Assembly (NCBI GenBank): GCA_016841365.1
Contig: JAENZI010000001.1
Span: forward strand, 62,001-126,000
DNA from: Anaerolineaceae bacterium
Lineage (GTDB): Bacteria; Chloroflexota; Anaerolineae; Anaerolineales; Anaerolineaceae
DNA length: 64,000 nt
Reading direction: 5' to 3'
The translations under genes were made by a program, and so were the position numbers. The stretch's first letter is position 1. Each line of letters starts with the position of its first letter. Of the stretch, positions 17,569-26,896 are shown in pieces. Under the pieces are notes generated by a model. That model had not been told where the DNA came from. It ran no database searches and saw only the letters and a list, made by a program, of their open reading frames with translations.

Positions 17569-18668
17569 GTGCTTGGCCCTCCGATCATTGGCTCTGCCAA
17601 TTCTTTGACCATTCTGGCGATGTTTTCGGCAGCTTTGGGGTTCGTTATTGATTTCATCGCATGACTCATGCGGTTCAATGTTTCAGGATCGGTGATCAAC
17701 TTTTGGATCAGATCGAGAAGTTCGGTTTCAAGGTCTTCATCCTTCAGGATCACCGCAGCGCCGCGATCTGCGAGATAGCTGGCGTTGACTTTCTGATAGC
17801 GCCAGGCATAGGGGTAGGGGATGAGGATGGCGGGCAGCCCGAACAGGGGGTACTCGCCCAGGGTAGATGCGCCAGCCCGTGAGACGATCAGATCGGCAGC
17901 AGCAAAAACAGCGCCAATTTCATGCAAATACGGGAAAGGTGCATAGCGTTTTGCTAAATCCGGTGAAAGAGATTGTGCGTTGGCTTCGACAGCTTCCCAA
18001 TCCAGATGACCGCTGAGATGGATGACCTGCATCTTTTCTAACAGTTCGGGCAAAATATTGATCAACGCCATGTTAATCGACCTGGCGCCTTTACTGCCAC
18101 CTGTGACTGCCAGCGTTGGCAGGTTGGGGTCGAAATCGAAATATGCTAACGCCTTTTCCCGGGTCCAACCTTGAAGATTTGGCCTAACGGGATAGCCCGT
18201 CACCGTCAGCTTAGAGCGGTTGGGGAAGTATTGGGTTGAGGTTTCAGTCGTCAAAGCAATCCTGTCCGCAAACCTGGCCAGGGCTTTCAGCGCTAATCCG
18301 GGTTCGATATCCGGCACATACAGCAAGGAAGGTTTCCGCAGTGCAGCGACAGCCATGGGGAACGCCACATATCCACCAGTGAAAAGCAAAACATCCGGTT
18401 TAAACTTCCGCAGGATTTGGCGCGACTCGATGAAGCCTTTAAGTAGCTGCCACAAATTGCCTGGCAGCCTTTTAAGGCCAACACCGTGAATGCCGGCTGC
18501 TGCGATGGATGCATAAGGGATGTTGCGTCGTGTTACCAATGCTTCCTCCATGCCGCCGCAGCCGCCGACCCACAAAATTGAGTCATTTTCCAAACCCAAT
18601 GTGTCAAGAACGGTCATGGCGGGATACACGCCCCCGCCCGTCCCGCCTGCGCAGATCAACAACCGCAC
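17565..18668 (-). CDS. murG: Lipid II-forming N-acetylglucosaminyltransferase MurG
   Basis: A 367-residue glycosyltransferase adding GlcNAc to lipid I on the inner face of the membrane. N-terminal GGTGGGVYPAMTVLDTL (most bacteria have His where this protein has the third consecutive Gly of GGG), LFTGGYVAFPMAVAA, AVTGGSKGARSINMAL and the donor-site SRAGASTLGEYPLFGLPAILIP follow. The first 65 bases overlap the 3' end of ftsW in another frame. The His-to-Gly change near the N-terminus is noted as a finding. Confidence 0.95.
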   Translation of the reverse strand: MRLLICAGGTGGGVYPAMTVLDTLGLENDSILWVGGCGGMEEALVTRRNIPYASIAAAGIHGVGLKRLPGNLWQLLKGFIESRQILRKFKPDVLLFTGGYVAFPMAVAALRKPSLLYVPDIEPGLALKALARFADRIALTTETSTQYFPNRSKLTVTGYPVRPNLQGWTREKALAYFDFDPNLPTLAVTGGSKGARSINMALINILPELLEKMQVIHLSGHLDWEAVEANAQSLSPDLAKRYAPFPYLHEIGAVFAAADLIVSRAGASTLGEYPLFGLPAILIPYPYAWRYQKVNASYLADRGAAVILKDEDLETELLDLIQKLITDPETLNRMSHAMKSITNPKAAENIARMVKELAEPMIGGPST

Positions 18669-19833
18669 TGTGTGGACTCCTTTCCGATGATTTTTGTAAT
18701 TTTGTCGTTCGAGAAACGTTCATAATAATGCCAATTGCCGTCAACGTGACGACCATGCTTGAGCCGCCTGCACTGACCAGCGGGAGGGCATTGCCCGTGA
18801 AGGGCAGCAACCCCACAATCACCGCCATGTTCATCATCGCTTCGATGGCAATCCAGGCGGTCAATCCGAAGGCCAGCAGCGATCCCAGTTGATCCGGTGC
18901 ATTTTTTGCGATGACCAGGCCGCGCCAGACGAAAACAACAAACAAACCGACAACAAATAGTCCGCCTAAAATACCTGTTTCTTCTGCAATCACGGCAAAG
19001 ATGCTGTCGGTCGGTGCCAGAGGCAGACCGGTGAATTTCGTATCCGCCTGTCCGATCCCGACGCCTAACCAGCCGCCCTTAACCACGGCCTCAAGGCTGC
19101 GCTGAATGTGGTAACTGCTTTCGAGTGGATTATTGAGACTGGTGAGGTAAGAAGTGATACGCTCCCGGCCAGTGGGATAGAGGTACACCAGGGGCAAGCC
19201 CACCAGCAGGGCGATCACCACCACAAGCAGGATGATTTTCCAGTCGCCGCCAGCCAAGAAGAACAACATCACACCGAGGATGAGAACTGTAATGGCGGCA
19301 CTCAGGTCGGGCTGAGCCATGATCGACGCAAATGTGATCCCAAGGATAACGCCCAGCGGGATGTAAGCGATTTGCACATCGTTAATTGAATCAATGCGGT
19401 TATAGAGCCAGAAGGAGAGGTAAATCACAATCACGGCTTTGGCGAGCTCCGAAGGTTGAATGGAGCCGCTCAGCAGCATACGCGAGACCTCGTTCCCGCT
19501 TGGATCATTGAGGATCAGGACAGCAAATAATAGCAGAAGTGTGCCAACCCACATCGGGATAAGGATTTTCTCATAGAGATGATAATTAAAGAAGCTGGCG
19601 ACCGTCGCGCCAATCAAGCCGAGGAAGACCCACAGCACCTGTCGTCCGAAAAGGTAGGTGGACTCTCTGCCCATGGCGATTGAGAAGTCCCAACTGGCGG
19701 AATAGACCATCAGCAGACCAAACACAAGCAGCACGAGCACAGCCAGCATCATCGGCACATCAAACGGAAGCCTGATGGACTTGTTCTTGCTGATCTTTGT
19801 TGTTTGTTCTCTTACGTAAGTTCCTTCACCCAT
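18604..19833 (-). CDS. ftsW: SEDS-family peptidoglycan polymerase FtsW
   Basis: A 409-residue membrane protein with about ten helices, polymerising lipid II at the septum together with FtsI. Characteristic SEDS segments: MVYSASWDFS in the first helix, PDLSAAITVLILGVMLFFLAGG, and the C-terminal TGNALPLVSAGGSSMVVTLTAIGI. The last 20 or so residues are Arg-rich and are read in the overlap with murG. The start overlaps murD by 22 bases. The other SEDS family member RodA is excluded only by cluster context. Confidence 0.93.
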   Translation of the reverse strand: MGEGTYVREQTTKISKNKSIRLPFDVPMMLAVLVLLVFGLLMVYSASWDFSIAMGRESTYLFGRQVLWVFLGLIGATVASFFNYHLYEKILIPMWVGTLLLLFAVLILNDPSGNEVSRMLLSGSIQPSELAKAVIVIYLSFWLYNRIDSINDVQIAYIPLGVILGITFASIMAQPDLSAAITVLILGVMLFFLAGGDWKIILLVVVIALLVGLPLVYLYPTGRERITSYLTSLNNPLESSYHIQRSLEAVVKGGWLGVGIGQADTKFTGLPLAPTDSIFAVIAEETGILGGLFVVGLFVVFVWRGLVIAKNAPDQLGSLLAFGLTAWIAIEAMMNMAVIVGLLPFTGNALPLVSAGGSSMVVTLTAIGIIMNVSRTTKLQKSSERSPHSAVVDLRRRDGRGRVSRHDRS

Positions 19834-21206
19834 TGTGTAAATCGCTTTCCACGTTCTTCAAAATCAATAAACTCATCATAGCTGGTGCCGCCCGGTGAGA
19901 GCAGAACCACATCCCCTGGCTCAACTCGTTGGGCAGCAATTTCGACGGCCTGTGCCAAACCCTCACATCGGTCAACGGTCAGCGGACGTTCAACTGATGG
20001 AGTGTTTCCAAGGGCTTGTTCGATCAGTCCGGCGCATTCTCCAAACAAAACGAGGTGATCCACCTTTTTGTGGATGGTACTGGCAAGCCTCTCCCAGGGC
20101 AGGTTCTTGTCCCGGCCGCCTGCCAGCAATACAATTGGCTGCTCAAAGGATTCGAGTGCCGCGATTGCCCGTTCAGGCGATGTCGCAATCGAATCGTTAT
20201 ACCAATCTGCGCCCTTCCAGGTTCTGACGAACTCAAGCCGGTGAGGCACACCCTCAAATGAAGTGATCCCGTCGTAAATGGCTTGCAACGAGAAGGTTGC
20301 TGCAGCAGAGATGGCAATTGCAGCCAAAACATTATAAAGATTATGCGTGCCGCGCAGGTTGATCAGATCAGCTTTGATGATTTTCGCTGTTTGGCCGCTG
20401 GCTTGCAAGAAAAGTTTGCCCCGTTTGTAATAGGTCGAATCGTGCTTGTCGTAGGGCGGGTTGATCCCGAAGGTGAGGCGTTTCCCTTTGACCTCCGAGA
20501 AAAGCTCGCGCACGTTGGGGTCATCCCGGTTCAGGATGGCAATATCCTCAGGGGTTTGATGGGTAAGGATATGCGCTTTGGCGGAAATGTAGTTCGACAT
20601 CGTTTCATGGCGATCCAGGTGATTGGGCGTCAGGTTGAGCACCGCAGCAATATGCGGTGAGCGGGTCATGATCTCGAGCTGAAAACTCGAGAGTTCCATC
20701 ACCGCCAGATCGCCTTCCTGCATCCTGTCCACATCCTGAATGAGCGGGTTGCCAATATTGCCACCCATCCAAACCGTGTTTTCGGGTTTTCTGATGGCGA
20801 AGTGTTTCTTGGCAATTTCGCCAACCAGCGCAGTGGTTGTGGTCTTCCCTGCTGACCCTGTAATTCCGATCACCGGGCAGGGTGCAGCTTCGAGGAAAAT
20901 TTGCGAATCATTTGAAAGCGGAATATTGCGGTGGGTAGCTTCCTCCACCAACGGCAGGCTCAATGGAACGCCTCCGGAGATGCAGACCAAGTCTGCCCCT
21001 TCAAGGATCTCGACGGGATGCGCACCTGTCACCCAGGTCACTTCCAGGTCGGATAGTTCCTGTTTTGCCTCCACAAGTTGATCGTCGGATCGGCGGTCGT
21101 TGAGAACCACATGAGCGCCTTTTTCTGAAAGGTAACGCGTCAGCGCCAGCCCCTGGCGGGCTGCCCCGATCATGATCACTTTTTTACCAGTCCATTCATT
21201 CATCAT
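19812..21206 (-). CDS. murD: UDP-N-acetylmuramoylalanine--D-glutamate ligase MurD
   Basis: A 464-residue Mur ligase adding D-Glu. N-terminal IGAARQGLALTRYLSEKG, ATP loop GITGSAGKTTTTALVG, LNLTPNHLDRHETM and the C-terminal VLLAGGRDKNLPWERL and LLSPGGTSYDEFIDFEERG identify MurD. Starts four bases after the mraY stop; the first two codons are both ATG and either may be used. Confidence 0.96.
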   Translation of the reverse strand: MMNEWTGKKVIMIGAARQGLALTRYLSEKGAHVVLNDRRSDDQLVEAKQELSDLEVTWVTGAHPVEILEGADLVCISGGVPLSLPLVEEATHRNIPLSNDSQIFLEAAPCPVIGITGSAGKTTTTALVGEIAKKHFAIRKPENTVWMGGNIGNPLIQDVDRMQEGDLAVMELSSFQLEIMTRSPHIAAVLNLTPNHLDRHETMSNYISAKAHILTHQTPEDIAILNRDDPNVRELFSEVKGKRLTFGINPPYDKHDSTYYKRGKLFLQASGQTAKIIKADLINLRGTHNLYNVLAAIAISAAATFSLQAIYDGITSFEGVPHRLEFVRTWKGADWYNDSIATSPERAIAALESFEQPIVLLAGGRDKNLPWERLASTIHKKVDHLVLFGECAGLIEQALGNTPSVERPLTVDRCEGLAQAVEIAAQRVEPGDVVLLSPGGTSYDEFIDFEERGKRFTQWVKELT

Positions 21207-21209
21207 TGT

Positions 21210-22202
21210 TTACACCAAGACTAAAGCGATGCCGAGCATCGTAAAAACCAAACTGACCAGCCAAAAGCGTTGAACCACCTGGGTCTCACTCCATCCAGTA
21301 AGTTCAAAGTGATGATGAAGCGGCGCCATTTTGAAGAACCGCTCACCTTTTGTGGCTTTGAAATATAAGATCTGGATGACCACACTCAGGGCCTCGCTGA
21401 CCGGGATAACGGCGATCAGGGGGATGATCAACCATTGCCCGGACATTAATGCCACCACAGCCAAGGTTGCGCCAAGCGCCAATGAGCCTGTGTCGCCCAT
21501 GATCAGCATGGCTGGATGGACATTGAACCATAGGAAGCCAAACAAGGCACCCATCAGTGAAAAGCAAAATCGTGCCAGGAAATGCTGCCCCTGAACGATG
21601 GCCACAAAGCCAAAGGCGGCAAAGGCTGTTGCCGCAATTAGCCCCGCCAAACCGTCCAACCCATCGGTGAAGTTGACCGCATTCGACATCCCGACGATGA
21701 TGAACACCGCGATGGGGATGTAGAAAGGACCCAGATTGATCACTTCTTCTGAGGTGAACCAGATCAACTGAGGCACCTTGAGGATGTCTCTAAGTGCGAA
21801 GGCGATGACGATCGCTAAGAGCACCTGCAGGAGGAACTTGGTGCGTGCCCGCATGCCTAAACCGCGGCGGGGACCTCGGATGCCTTCCCAGTCGTCAATC
21901 ATGCCCAAAAAGGCATAAGCCCACATGGTCACCACAGGCAGCAGGACGGATCTGCCAAGAAGGTTGAAACCGAAGATGGACACTGCGTTGAATAGCACCG
22001 TCAGCAGGGTGACCGGGATGAGGAACATGACACCGCCCATGGTGGGGATGCCCGTTTTGCCTGTATGCTGATCGGGCATGTCTTCTCGGATGATCTTGCC
22101 GATCCGCCAAGCCTTCAGCAGACGGATGAGAGGTGTACCCCAGATGACGGTCATCATAAAGCTGAGGCCGGTTACGGCAATGGCAACGGAGGTGTTTTCC
22201 AT
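21210..22202 (-). CDS. mraY: Phospho-N-acetylmuramoyl-pentapeptide transferase MraY
   Basis: A 330-residue membrane enzyme with about ten helices, joining the UDP-MurNAc-pentapeptide to undecaprenyl phosphate (lipid I). Catalytic Asp motifs LGMIDDWEG and NAVNFTDGLDGLAG, HTGKTGIPTMGGVMFL near the N-terminus and the FFKMAPLHHHFELTGWSE loop near the C-terminus are diagnostic. Start overlaps the murF stop (TGATG). Confidence 0.97.
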   Translation of the reverse strand: MENTSVAIAVTGLSFMMTVIWGTPLIRLLKAWRIGKIIREDMPDQHTGKTGIPTMGGVMFLIPVTLLTVLFNAVSIFGFNLLGRSVLLPVVTMWAYAFLGMIDDWEGIRGPRRGLGMRARTKFLLQVLLAIVIAFALRDILKVPQLIWFTSEEVINLGPFYIPIAVFIIVGMSNAVNFTDGLDGLAGLIAATAFAAFGFVAIVQGQHFLARFCFSLMGALFGFLWFNVHPAMLIMGDTGSLALGATLAVVALMSGQWLIIPLIAVIPVSEALSVVIQILYFKATKGERFFKMAPLHHHFELTGWSETQVVQRFWLVSLVFTMLGIALVLV

Positions 22203-23623
22203 CAGGCACGCTCCTTGATCGCATCCAAAATCCTGTCCATGCGCATGCTGTTGGATCCCTTGATCAAAACAATATCGTCTTCTTGCAAGATTTGAGCAGC
22301 GGTTTGCGCTGCCTGTGTTGAATCAGGAAACCAATGGAGACATTTTTGAGAAAAACCATTTTCTAAAGCAGTCTCTGCAATTGTTTTTGAACGTTCGCCA
22401 ACCAGGATCAGGATATCGGTTGATGAAGCAGCAGCATGACCAACTTTCTGGTGACCGACTCGTTCATAGCTTCCCAGTTCGAGCATATCCCCAAGGATCG
22501 CCACCCTCCGGCCCGATAGTTCTTTTAGCAGGTCCAGGGCTGCCGTTGTTGATGCTGGCGATGCATTGTATGTGTCATCGATGATGGTGATCCCATTTGG
22601 CAGGGTCAATTGATGCATCCGCAGGTCCACCCGGGCGGTGGAGAGCGCCGATTGGATCGTTTCCCAGTCAAGCCCCTCAGTGAGGGCAACGGCTGTCGCC
22701 CTGAGGATGGTGTAGACAGAAAATTTGCCTAAAAGCGGTGATGTGATCCAGCGCTGCTCCCCTTGATAGGTGAGGTTGCAGGAGATCCCATCCAATCCGT
22801 GAGATTCAATTCCGCTTGCACTCAGGTCAGCCTGCTGGTCAATGCCATAGGTGAGGACGCTTGCATGGGTTTTGTCCATCATCCAGCGCACCCAGGGGTC
22901 ATCGATATTAAGCACAGCGATCCCCTCCGGCGCCGGGGGCAGGGATTGCACGAGTTCTGATTTGCCTTTGGCAATCATTTCTTGTGACCCAGCTCGTTCT
23001 GCGTGCACCGTTCCGATGTTGGTGACCACACCAACTTGGGGTTGGGCAATTTCGCACAAGGTCTGAATCTCGCCGGGGACATAAAAGCCCATTTCCAACA
23101 CAGCGCACTCATGCTGCGGTTCTAACTCAAGCAGTGTCAGGGGTAACCCGATTTCGTTGTTGCGGTTCCCCGGGTTTTTAAGCACGGTATATTTTTGCGC
23201 CAGCACCTGGGCAGTCAGTTCTTTGGTAGAGGTCTTGCCGACACTGCCGGTGATGCCAATCACCCGCAGTGGGTGCTTTTCCCGCCAGAATTGTGCCAAT
23301 TTCTGCAGCGCAGAAAGCGTGTTCTCAACACGCAAACACATTGGCAGGGGAAGAGACAGTGATTCGGGATCAAAATGACCATCGCGTAAGTCAACTACAT
23401 GAAGGCATTCCGGCACATCCTGGTCAATGAAAGCCAGGCAAGCGCCATTGTCGAATGCAGATTGAACGAACTGATGCCCATTGACATTTTCACCCGGTAA
23501 GGCGATGAAAAGGCTGTTTTCACCTGCCTGACGCGAATCGATGACCACGCTGCTGACGCGTACATCAGGCGGGGTGACATCAAAATCGGTCAGTGCTGAA
23601 AAAATATCCTGCAGGTTGATCAC
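22202..23623 (-). CDS. murF: UDP-N-acetylmuramoyl-tripeptide--D-alanyl-D-alanine ligase MurF
   Basis: A 473-residue Mur ligase adding D-Ala-D-Ala. ATP loop VIGITGSVGKTSTKEL, NRNNEIGLPLTLLE, IIDDTYNASPASTTAALD and ILGDMLELGSYE are typical of MurF and separate it from MurE. It follows ftsI by nine bases. No murE lies anywhere between ftsI and murF, although that is its usual place. Confidence 0.95.
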   Translation of the reverse strand: MINLQDIFSALTDFDVTPPDVRVSSVVIDSRQAGENSLFIALPGENVNGHQFVQSAFDNGACLAFIDQDVPECLHVVDLRDGHFDPESLSLPLPMCLRVENTLSALQKLAQFWREKHPLRVIGITGSVGKTSTKELTAQVLAQKYTVLKNPGNRNNEIGLPLTLLELEPQHECAVLEMGFYVPGEIQTLCEIAQPQVGVVTNIGTVHAERAGSQEMIAKGKSELVQSLPPAPEGIAVLNIDDPWVRWMMDKTHASVLTYGIDQQADLSASGIESHGLDGISCNLTYQGEQRWITSPLLGKFSVYTILRATAVALTEGLDWETIQSALSTARVDLRMHQLTLPNGITIIDDTYNASPASTTAALDLLKELSGRRVAILGDMLELGSYERVGHQKVGHAAASSTDILILVGERSKTIAETALENGFSQKCLHWFPDSTQAAQTAAQILQEDDIVLIKGSNSMRMDRILDAIKERA

Positions 23624-23632
23624 AGTCTTCCT

Positions 23633-25426
23633 TTACTCGTTATTGGTTAAACCCATCCGGATGTCATCCGGGGGAATGTTCATTAATACAACCAGTTTCT
23701 CTACCACATCCTTAAAAACAGGTGCTGCCACTTCGGAGCCCCATTTTGAAATGGTTGGTTTTTCAAGCCATACATAGACGACAAATTTGGGGTCATCCGT
23801 CGGTCCCCAACCAACGAAGGATGTGTTGGTCAATTCACTGGTGTAACCAAACTCTGTTGGGATTTCACCAGTGCCCGTTTTACCTGCCAGGCTGTACCCG
23901 CTGACCAGGGCGTTTGAGGCTTCTTCTTCAAGGGCGATCCTCAGCATTTCTGTCAAGGTTTGTGCTGTTTCTGCAGAAATGGGTGAGTTGATCACTTGTG
24001 GCCGGACGTTGTATTGCTGGCCATTGCTCATCACGCTGCGCACAACATGGGGTGTCATCATTCTGCCGTCATTGGCGATGGCCGTAATTGCGGTGACCAT
24101 CTGAATGGGGGTGACGGCAATACCCTGACCAAAAGAGTTGGTTGCCAGATCCAGCTCAACCCACTGGTTGTTTTGCGGTAGTCGCAGCGGGTAGTTGGCT
24201 TCACCTGCCAGGTCAATGCCTGTGCTTCTGCCAAACCCAAATGACTGCACATATTGATAAAAGAGGTCTGGTTTCAACAAGTCAATGGCGATATGTGCCA
24301 GACAAACATTAAGCGAATATTGCATACAACCGGTCATGTCCTGTTCGCCCCATGCGCCCCCATCCCAGTTGTAGATCGGCCAGCTATCGGCGACCCAAAA
24401 TACACCAGTTGAATCGGTGTAGGTCGTTTCCAGATCTGCCACGCCGCTGTCTAACGCAGCAGCCATTGTAATGACCTTGAAGACGGAACCCGGCTCATAA
24501 GCGGTACCGATCGCCCGGTTATAGGGCGTGATCCCGGGGAAGGTTTCCTGGTATTCCCAATATCGATTGGGGTCGAAGTAGGGTGTGCTTGCCATCCCGA
24601 GGATCTCGCCGGTTTCCGGGTCGGCAACAATGATCGTTCCGCCCTCTGCATCCGACCATTCAATGGCTTCTGTGAGAGTTTCTTCAAGCATCGCCTGGAT
24701 TTCTCGATCGATGGTCAGCACAAGGCTGGCGCCAGGCTCGATGTTTTCCTGAACTTCCACCAGGTATGGGTCGTTGGCAAGGTAGACTTCCTGCGATTTG
24801 CCGGTCAGCAGCCGGTTGTAGGCTTCTTCGACGCCATATACACCCTGGGCGGTTTCTCGTGAGAAGTAGTTGTAAAACCCTAAAACATTGGCTGCCAATT
24901 CAGCCTCAGGGTAGGCACGCTGCTGCATCGGCGTCCAGACGAGGCCTTGCAGGCTGGGTTTGGTTGATTCGGTTTCTGCTCTACGTTGAGCGTAGTTCTC
25001 ATTTAATCTTTCAAGTTCATCAATTTTCTCTTTGCTTACATAACTTGAAAGCACATAATACCTGTTTTCGATTTCACGTTTTTCGGTGCTGGCAATGGCG
25101 TAGATATCTGCGTAGTTCAGGTCTTCAAGCAGGTTTGCAGTTGCAAATGCAATTGATTCTGGGTCAATTACAGACTTCAATTCGAGGCCCAGCTCATAAC
25201 CGATCTGGTTGGTTGCCAAAACGTGCCCGCTGCGGTCGTAAATTGTGCCGCGTTCCGGGTAAATGGTCTTGGTGACGCCCTGGTAATCCTGGGCTTTGAC
25301 GATTAATTCCTGTGCATAGGTGTTGTAGTTGATGCGCACCATCTGGATGACGATTGCTGCACCTAAGATGAGGCAAACCGCGGCAACGATGATGTAACGA
25401 GTGTAAAAGGGAGGTTTCATCGTCAA
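23633..25426 (-). CDS. ftsI: Penicillin-binding protein (FtsI/PBP2-type transpeptidase)
   Basis: A 597-residue class B PBP. One N-terminal membrane helix (residues 10-29), a dimerisation domain starting IYPERGTIYDRSGHVLATN, then the transpeptidase with SxxK in YEPGSVFKVITMA, SxN in MQYSLNVCLAH and KTG in LAGKTGTGEIPTEF. No PASTA domains follow, unlike many Gram-positive homologues. Start overlaps the ftsL-like stop (ATGA). Cluster position makes septal FtsI the best call. Confidence 0.93.
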   Translation of the reverse strand: MTMKPPFYTRYIIVAAVCLILGAAIVIQMVRINYNTYAQELIVKAQDYQGVTKTIYPERGTIYDRSGHVLATNQIGYELGLELKSVIDPESIAFATANLLEDLNYADIYAIASTEKREIENRYYVLSSYVSKEKIDELERLNENYAQRRAETESTKPSLQGLVWTPMQQRAYPEAELAANVLGFYNYFSRETAQGVYGVEEAYNRLLTGKSQEVYLANDPYLVEVQENIEPGASLVLTIDREIQAMLEETLTEAIEWSDAEGGTIIVADPETGEILGMASTPYFDPNRYWEYQETFPGITPYNRAIGTAYEPGSVFKVITMAAALDSGVADLETTYTDSTGVFWVADSWPIYNWDGGAWGEQDMTGCMQYSLNVCLAHIAIDLLKPDLFYQYVQSFGFGRSTGIDLAGEANYPLRLPQNNQWVELDLATNSFGQGIAVTPIQMVTAITAIANDGRMMTPHVVRSVMSNGQQYNVRPQVINSPISAETAQTLTEMLRIALEEEASNALVSGYSLAGKTGTGEIPTEFGYTSELTNTSFVGWGPTDDPKFVVYVWLEKPTISKWGSEVAAPVFKDVVEKLVVLMNIPPDDIRMGLTNNE

Positions 25427-25899
25427 TTGCCTCCTTCAGTTGCTGAGCCTGAAGCACTCATCCAAATTTTCTGTACAAACCAATCCCACAGCGAGGATCG
25501 GTATGATGAGCGGATCGAGGGGGATTCTGAAAGCACGTTGACTCGCGGCGGGGCAAGTACCAGAGAGTCTGCAGGATTGAAACCTGGAATTTCTAAGTAG
25601 ACTGCCGTACTGGGGTCGCGCAGTTTGAAGCCCATTTCCTCTGCCCGGGCTTTCATTTTCTCGACAGATTGCTCTTTGGCCAGGTTGGTGGTGAGGTCGG
25701 CAATTTCGTTCTGGATTTCACCGATTTCGTATTCAAGGTTTTGGATGCGCCGGCCGGTGGTCGCTGCCTGCCCGCTGATGTTTAGATACAGCCCGGCAAT
25801 GGATGCAGCAAGCACGAGCCCAAGCAGAAATAGGCCAATCCATTGGATCTGGATTCGCCATGGTGCTTGTTTATAGGCTTGTAAAAAACGCTTTTTCAT
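25423..25899 (-). CDS. ftsL: FtsL/DivIC-like septum protein
   Basis: A 158-residue single-pass protein: short basic cytosolic N-terminus, a membrane helix (IQWIGLFLLGLVLAASIAG), then a coiled coil of about 45 residues (RRIQNLEYEIGEIQNEIADL) and a Pro-rich outside tail with a second weakly hydrophobic stretch. Sequence of FtsL is poorly conserved, so the name rests on architecture and its place between rsmH and ftsI. I choose ATG 25899 (MKKRF), 19 bases after rsmH; the longer frame would overlap rsmH by 86 bases. Confidence 0.75.
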   Translation of the reverse strand: MKKRFLQAYKQAPWRIQIQWIGLFLLGLVLAASIAGLYLNISGQAATTGRRIQNLEYEIGEIQNEIADLTTNLAKEQSVEKMKARAEEMGFKLRDPSTAVYLEIPGFNPADSLVLAPPRVNVLSESPSIRSSYRSSLWDWFVQKIWMSASGSATEGGN

Positions 25900-25918
25900 A
25901 ATGCTAACCTTGCAACTC

Positions 25919-26896
25919 TTATGCCTCTGCAATTTTTTCCGCAACCCGCAGCTTAGCGCTGCTTGATCGTGGGTTTTGCTGCTCTTCTTGTTTTGAAGCC
26001 ACAACCGGCTTCTTTGTGATGATCTTTAAAGAAGCCCGATGCCCGCAAGTGCAGATGGGCTGCTGCGGCGGGCAGATGCAATCTTTGCTTTCTCTTTTAA
26101 AGAACTGTTTGACAATCCGATCTTCAAGCGAATGAAAGCTGATGACCGCAATCCTTGCACCTGGTGAAAGACATTCGATCAATCCCTCTAGCGAAGTGCT
26201 GAGGATCTCCAGTTCCTGGTTGGTCGCAATCCGCAAGGCCTGAAACGTTCTGGTTGCCGGGTGGATGTGCGAATCATAGCCTGGCACTGCGCTGCGGATC
26301 ACTTCTGCAAGCGCCCGGGTCGAATGTAACGGCCTGGCTGCGACGATGGCCCGAGCGATCCTGCGTGAATAACGTTCCTCGCCGTAGCGCCAGATGATAT
26401 CCGCAAGTGCCTCTTCGCTCAGGGTGTTGACCAGATCATCAGCGCTTTTTTGGCGGCCTTGGTCAAAACGCATATCGATGGGGCCATCCTCCATAAATGA
26501 AAACCCTCGTTCGGGTTGATCGATTTGCATGGAGGAGACACCCAGGTCAAGCAAAATGCCTTGCACTTCTTGCCACCCGAGATCTGACAAAACCGCAGGC
26601 GCCTGGCTATAGGATGCCTGGCGGATCAGGGCTCGATCCCCAAATGGTAAAAGACGCTGGCGAGCGATCGCAAGCGCTTCCGGATCCAGGTCAAGACCGA
26701 GCAGTCTGCCATCAGGTGCTGATGCATGCAAGATGCCTTCAGCATGCCCTCCAGCACCGATTGTCCCATCCAGGTATCTTCCATCGGTCTCAGGCATTAA
26801 CGCATCTAAGACGTCTTGGTAAAGAACTGGTTGGTGGGGGAAACGATCGCCGGGGTTGCCGGCGGCGGCTCCCTTCCCATGAGTTTTGCCGTTCAT
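25919..26896 (-). CDS. rsmH: 16S rRNA (cytosine(1402)-N4)-methyltransferase RsmH
   Basis: A 325-residue SAM-dependent methyltransferase modifying C1402 of 16S rRNA. HQPVLYQDVLDALMP, YLDGTIGAGGHAEGIL (SAM site), ILLDLGVSSMQIDQPERGFSF, RTFQALRIATNQELE and ISFHSLEDRIVKQFF are all family hallmarks. Near the C-terminus a Cys/His cluster, CICPPQQPICTCGH, may bind zinc. ATGA overlap with mraZ. Confidence 0.97.
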   Translation of the reverse strand: MNGKTHGKGAAAGNPGDRFPHQPVLYQDVLDALMPETDGRYLDGTIGAGGHAEGILHASAPDGRLLGLDLDPEALAIARQRLLPFGDRALIRQASYSQAPAVLSDLGWQEVQGILLDLGVSSMQIDQPERGFSFMEDGPIDMRFDQGRQKSADDLVNTLSEEALADIIWRYGEERYSRRIARAIVAARPLHSTRALAEVIRSAVPGYDSHIHPATRTFQALRIATNQELEILSTSLEGLIECLSPGARIAVISFHSLEDRIVKQFFKRESKDCICPPQQPICTCGHRASLKIITKKPVVASKQEEQQNPRSSSAKLRVAEKIAEA

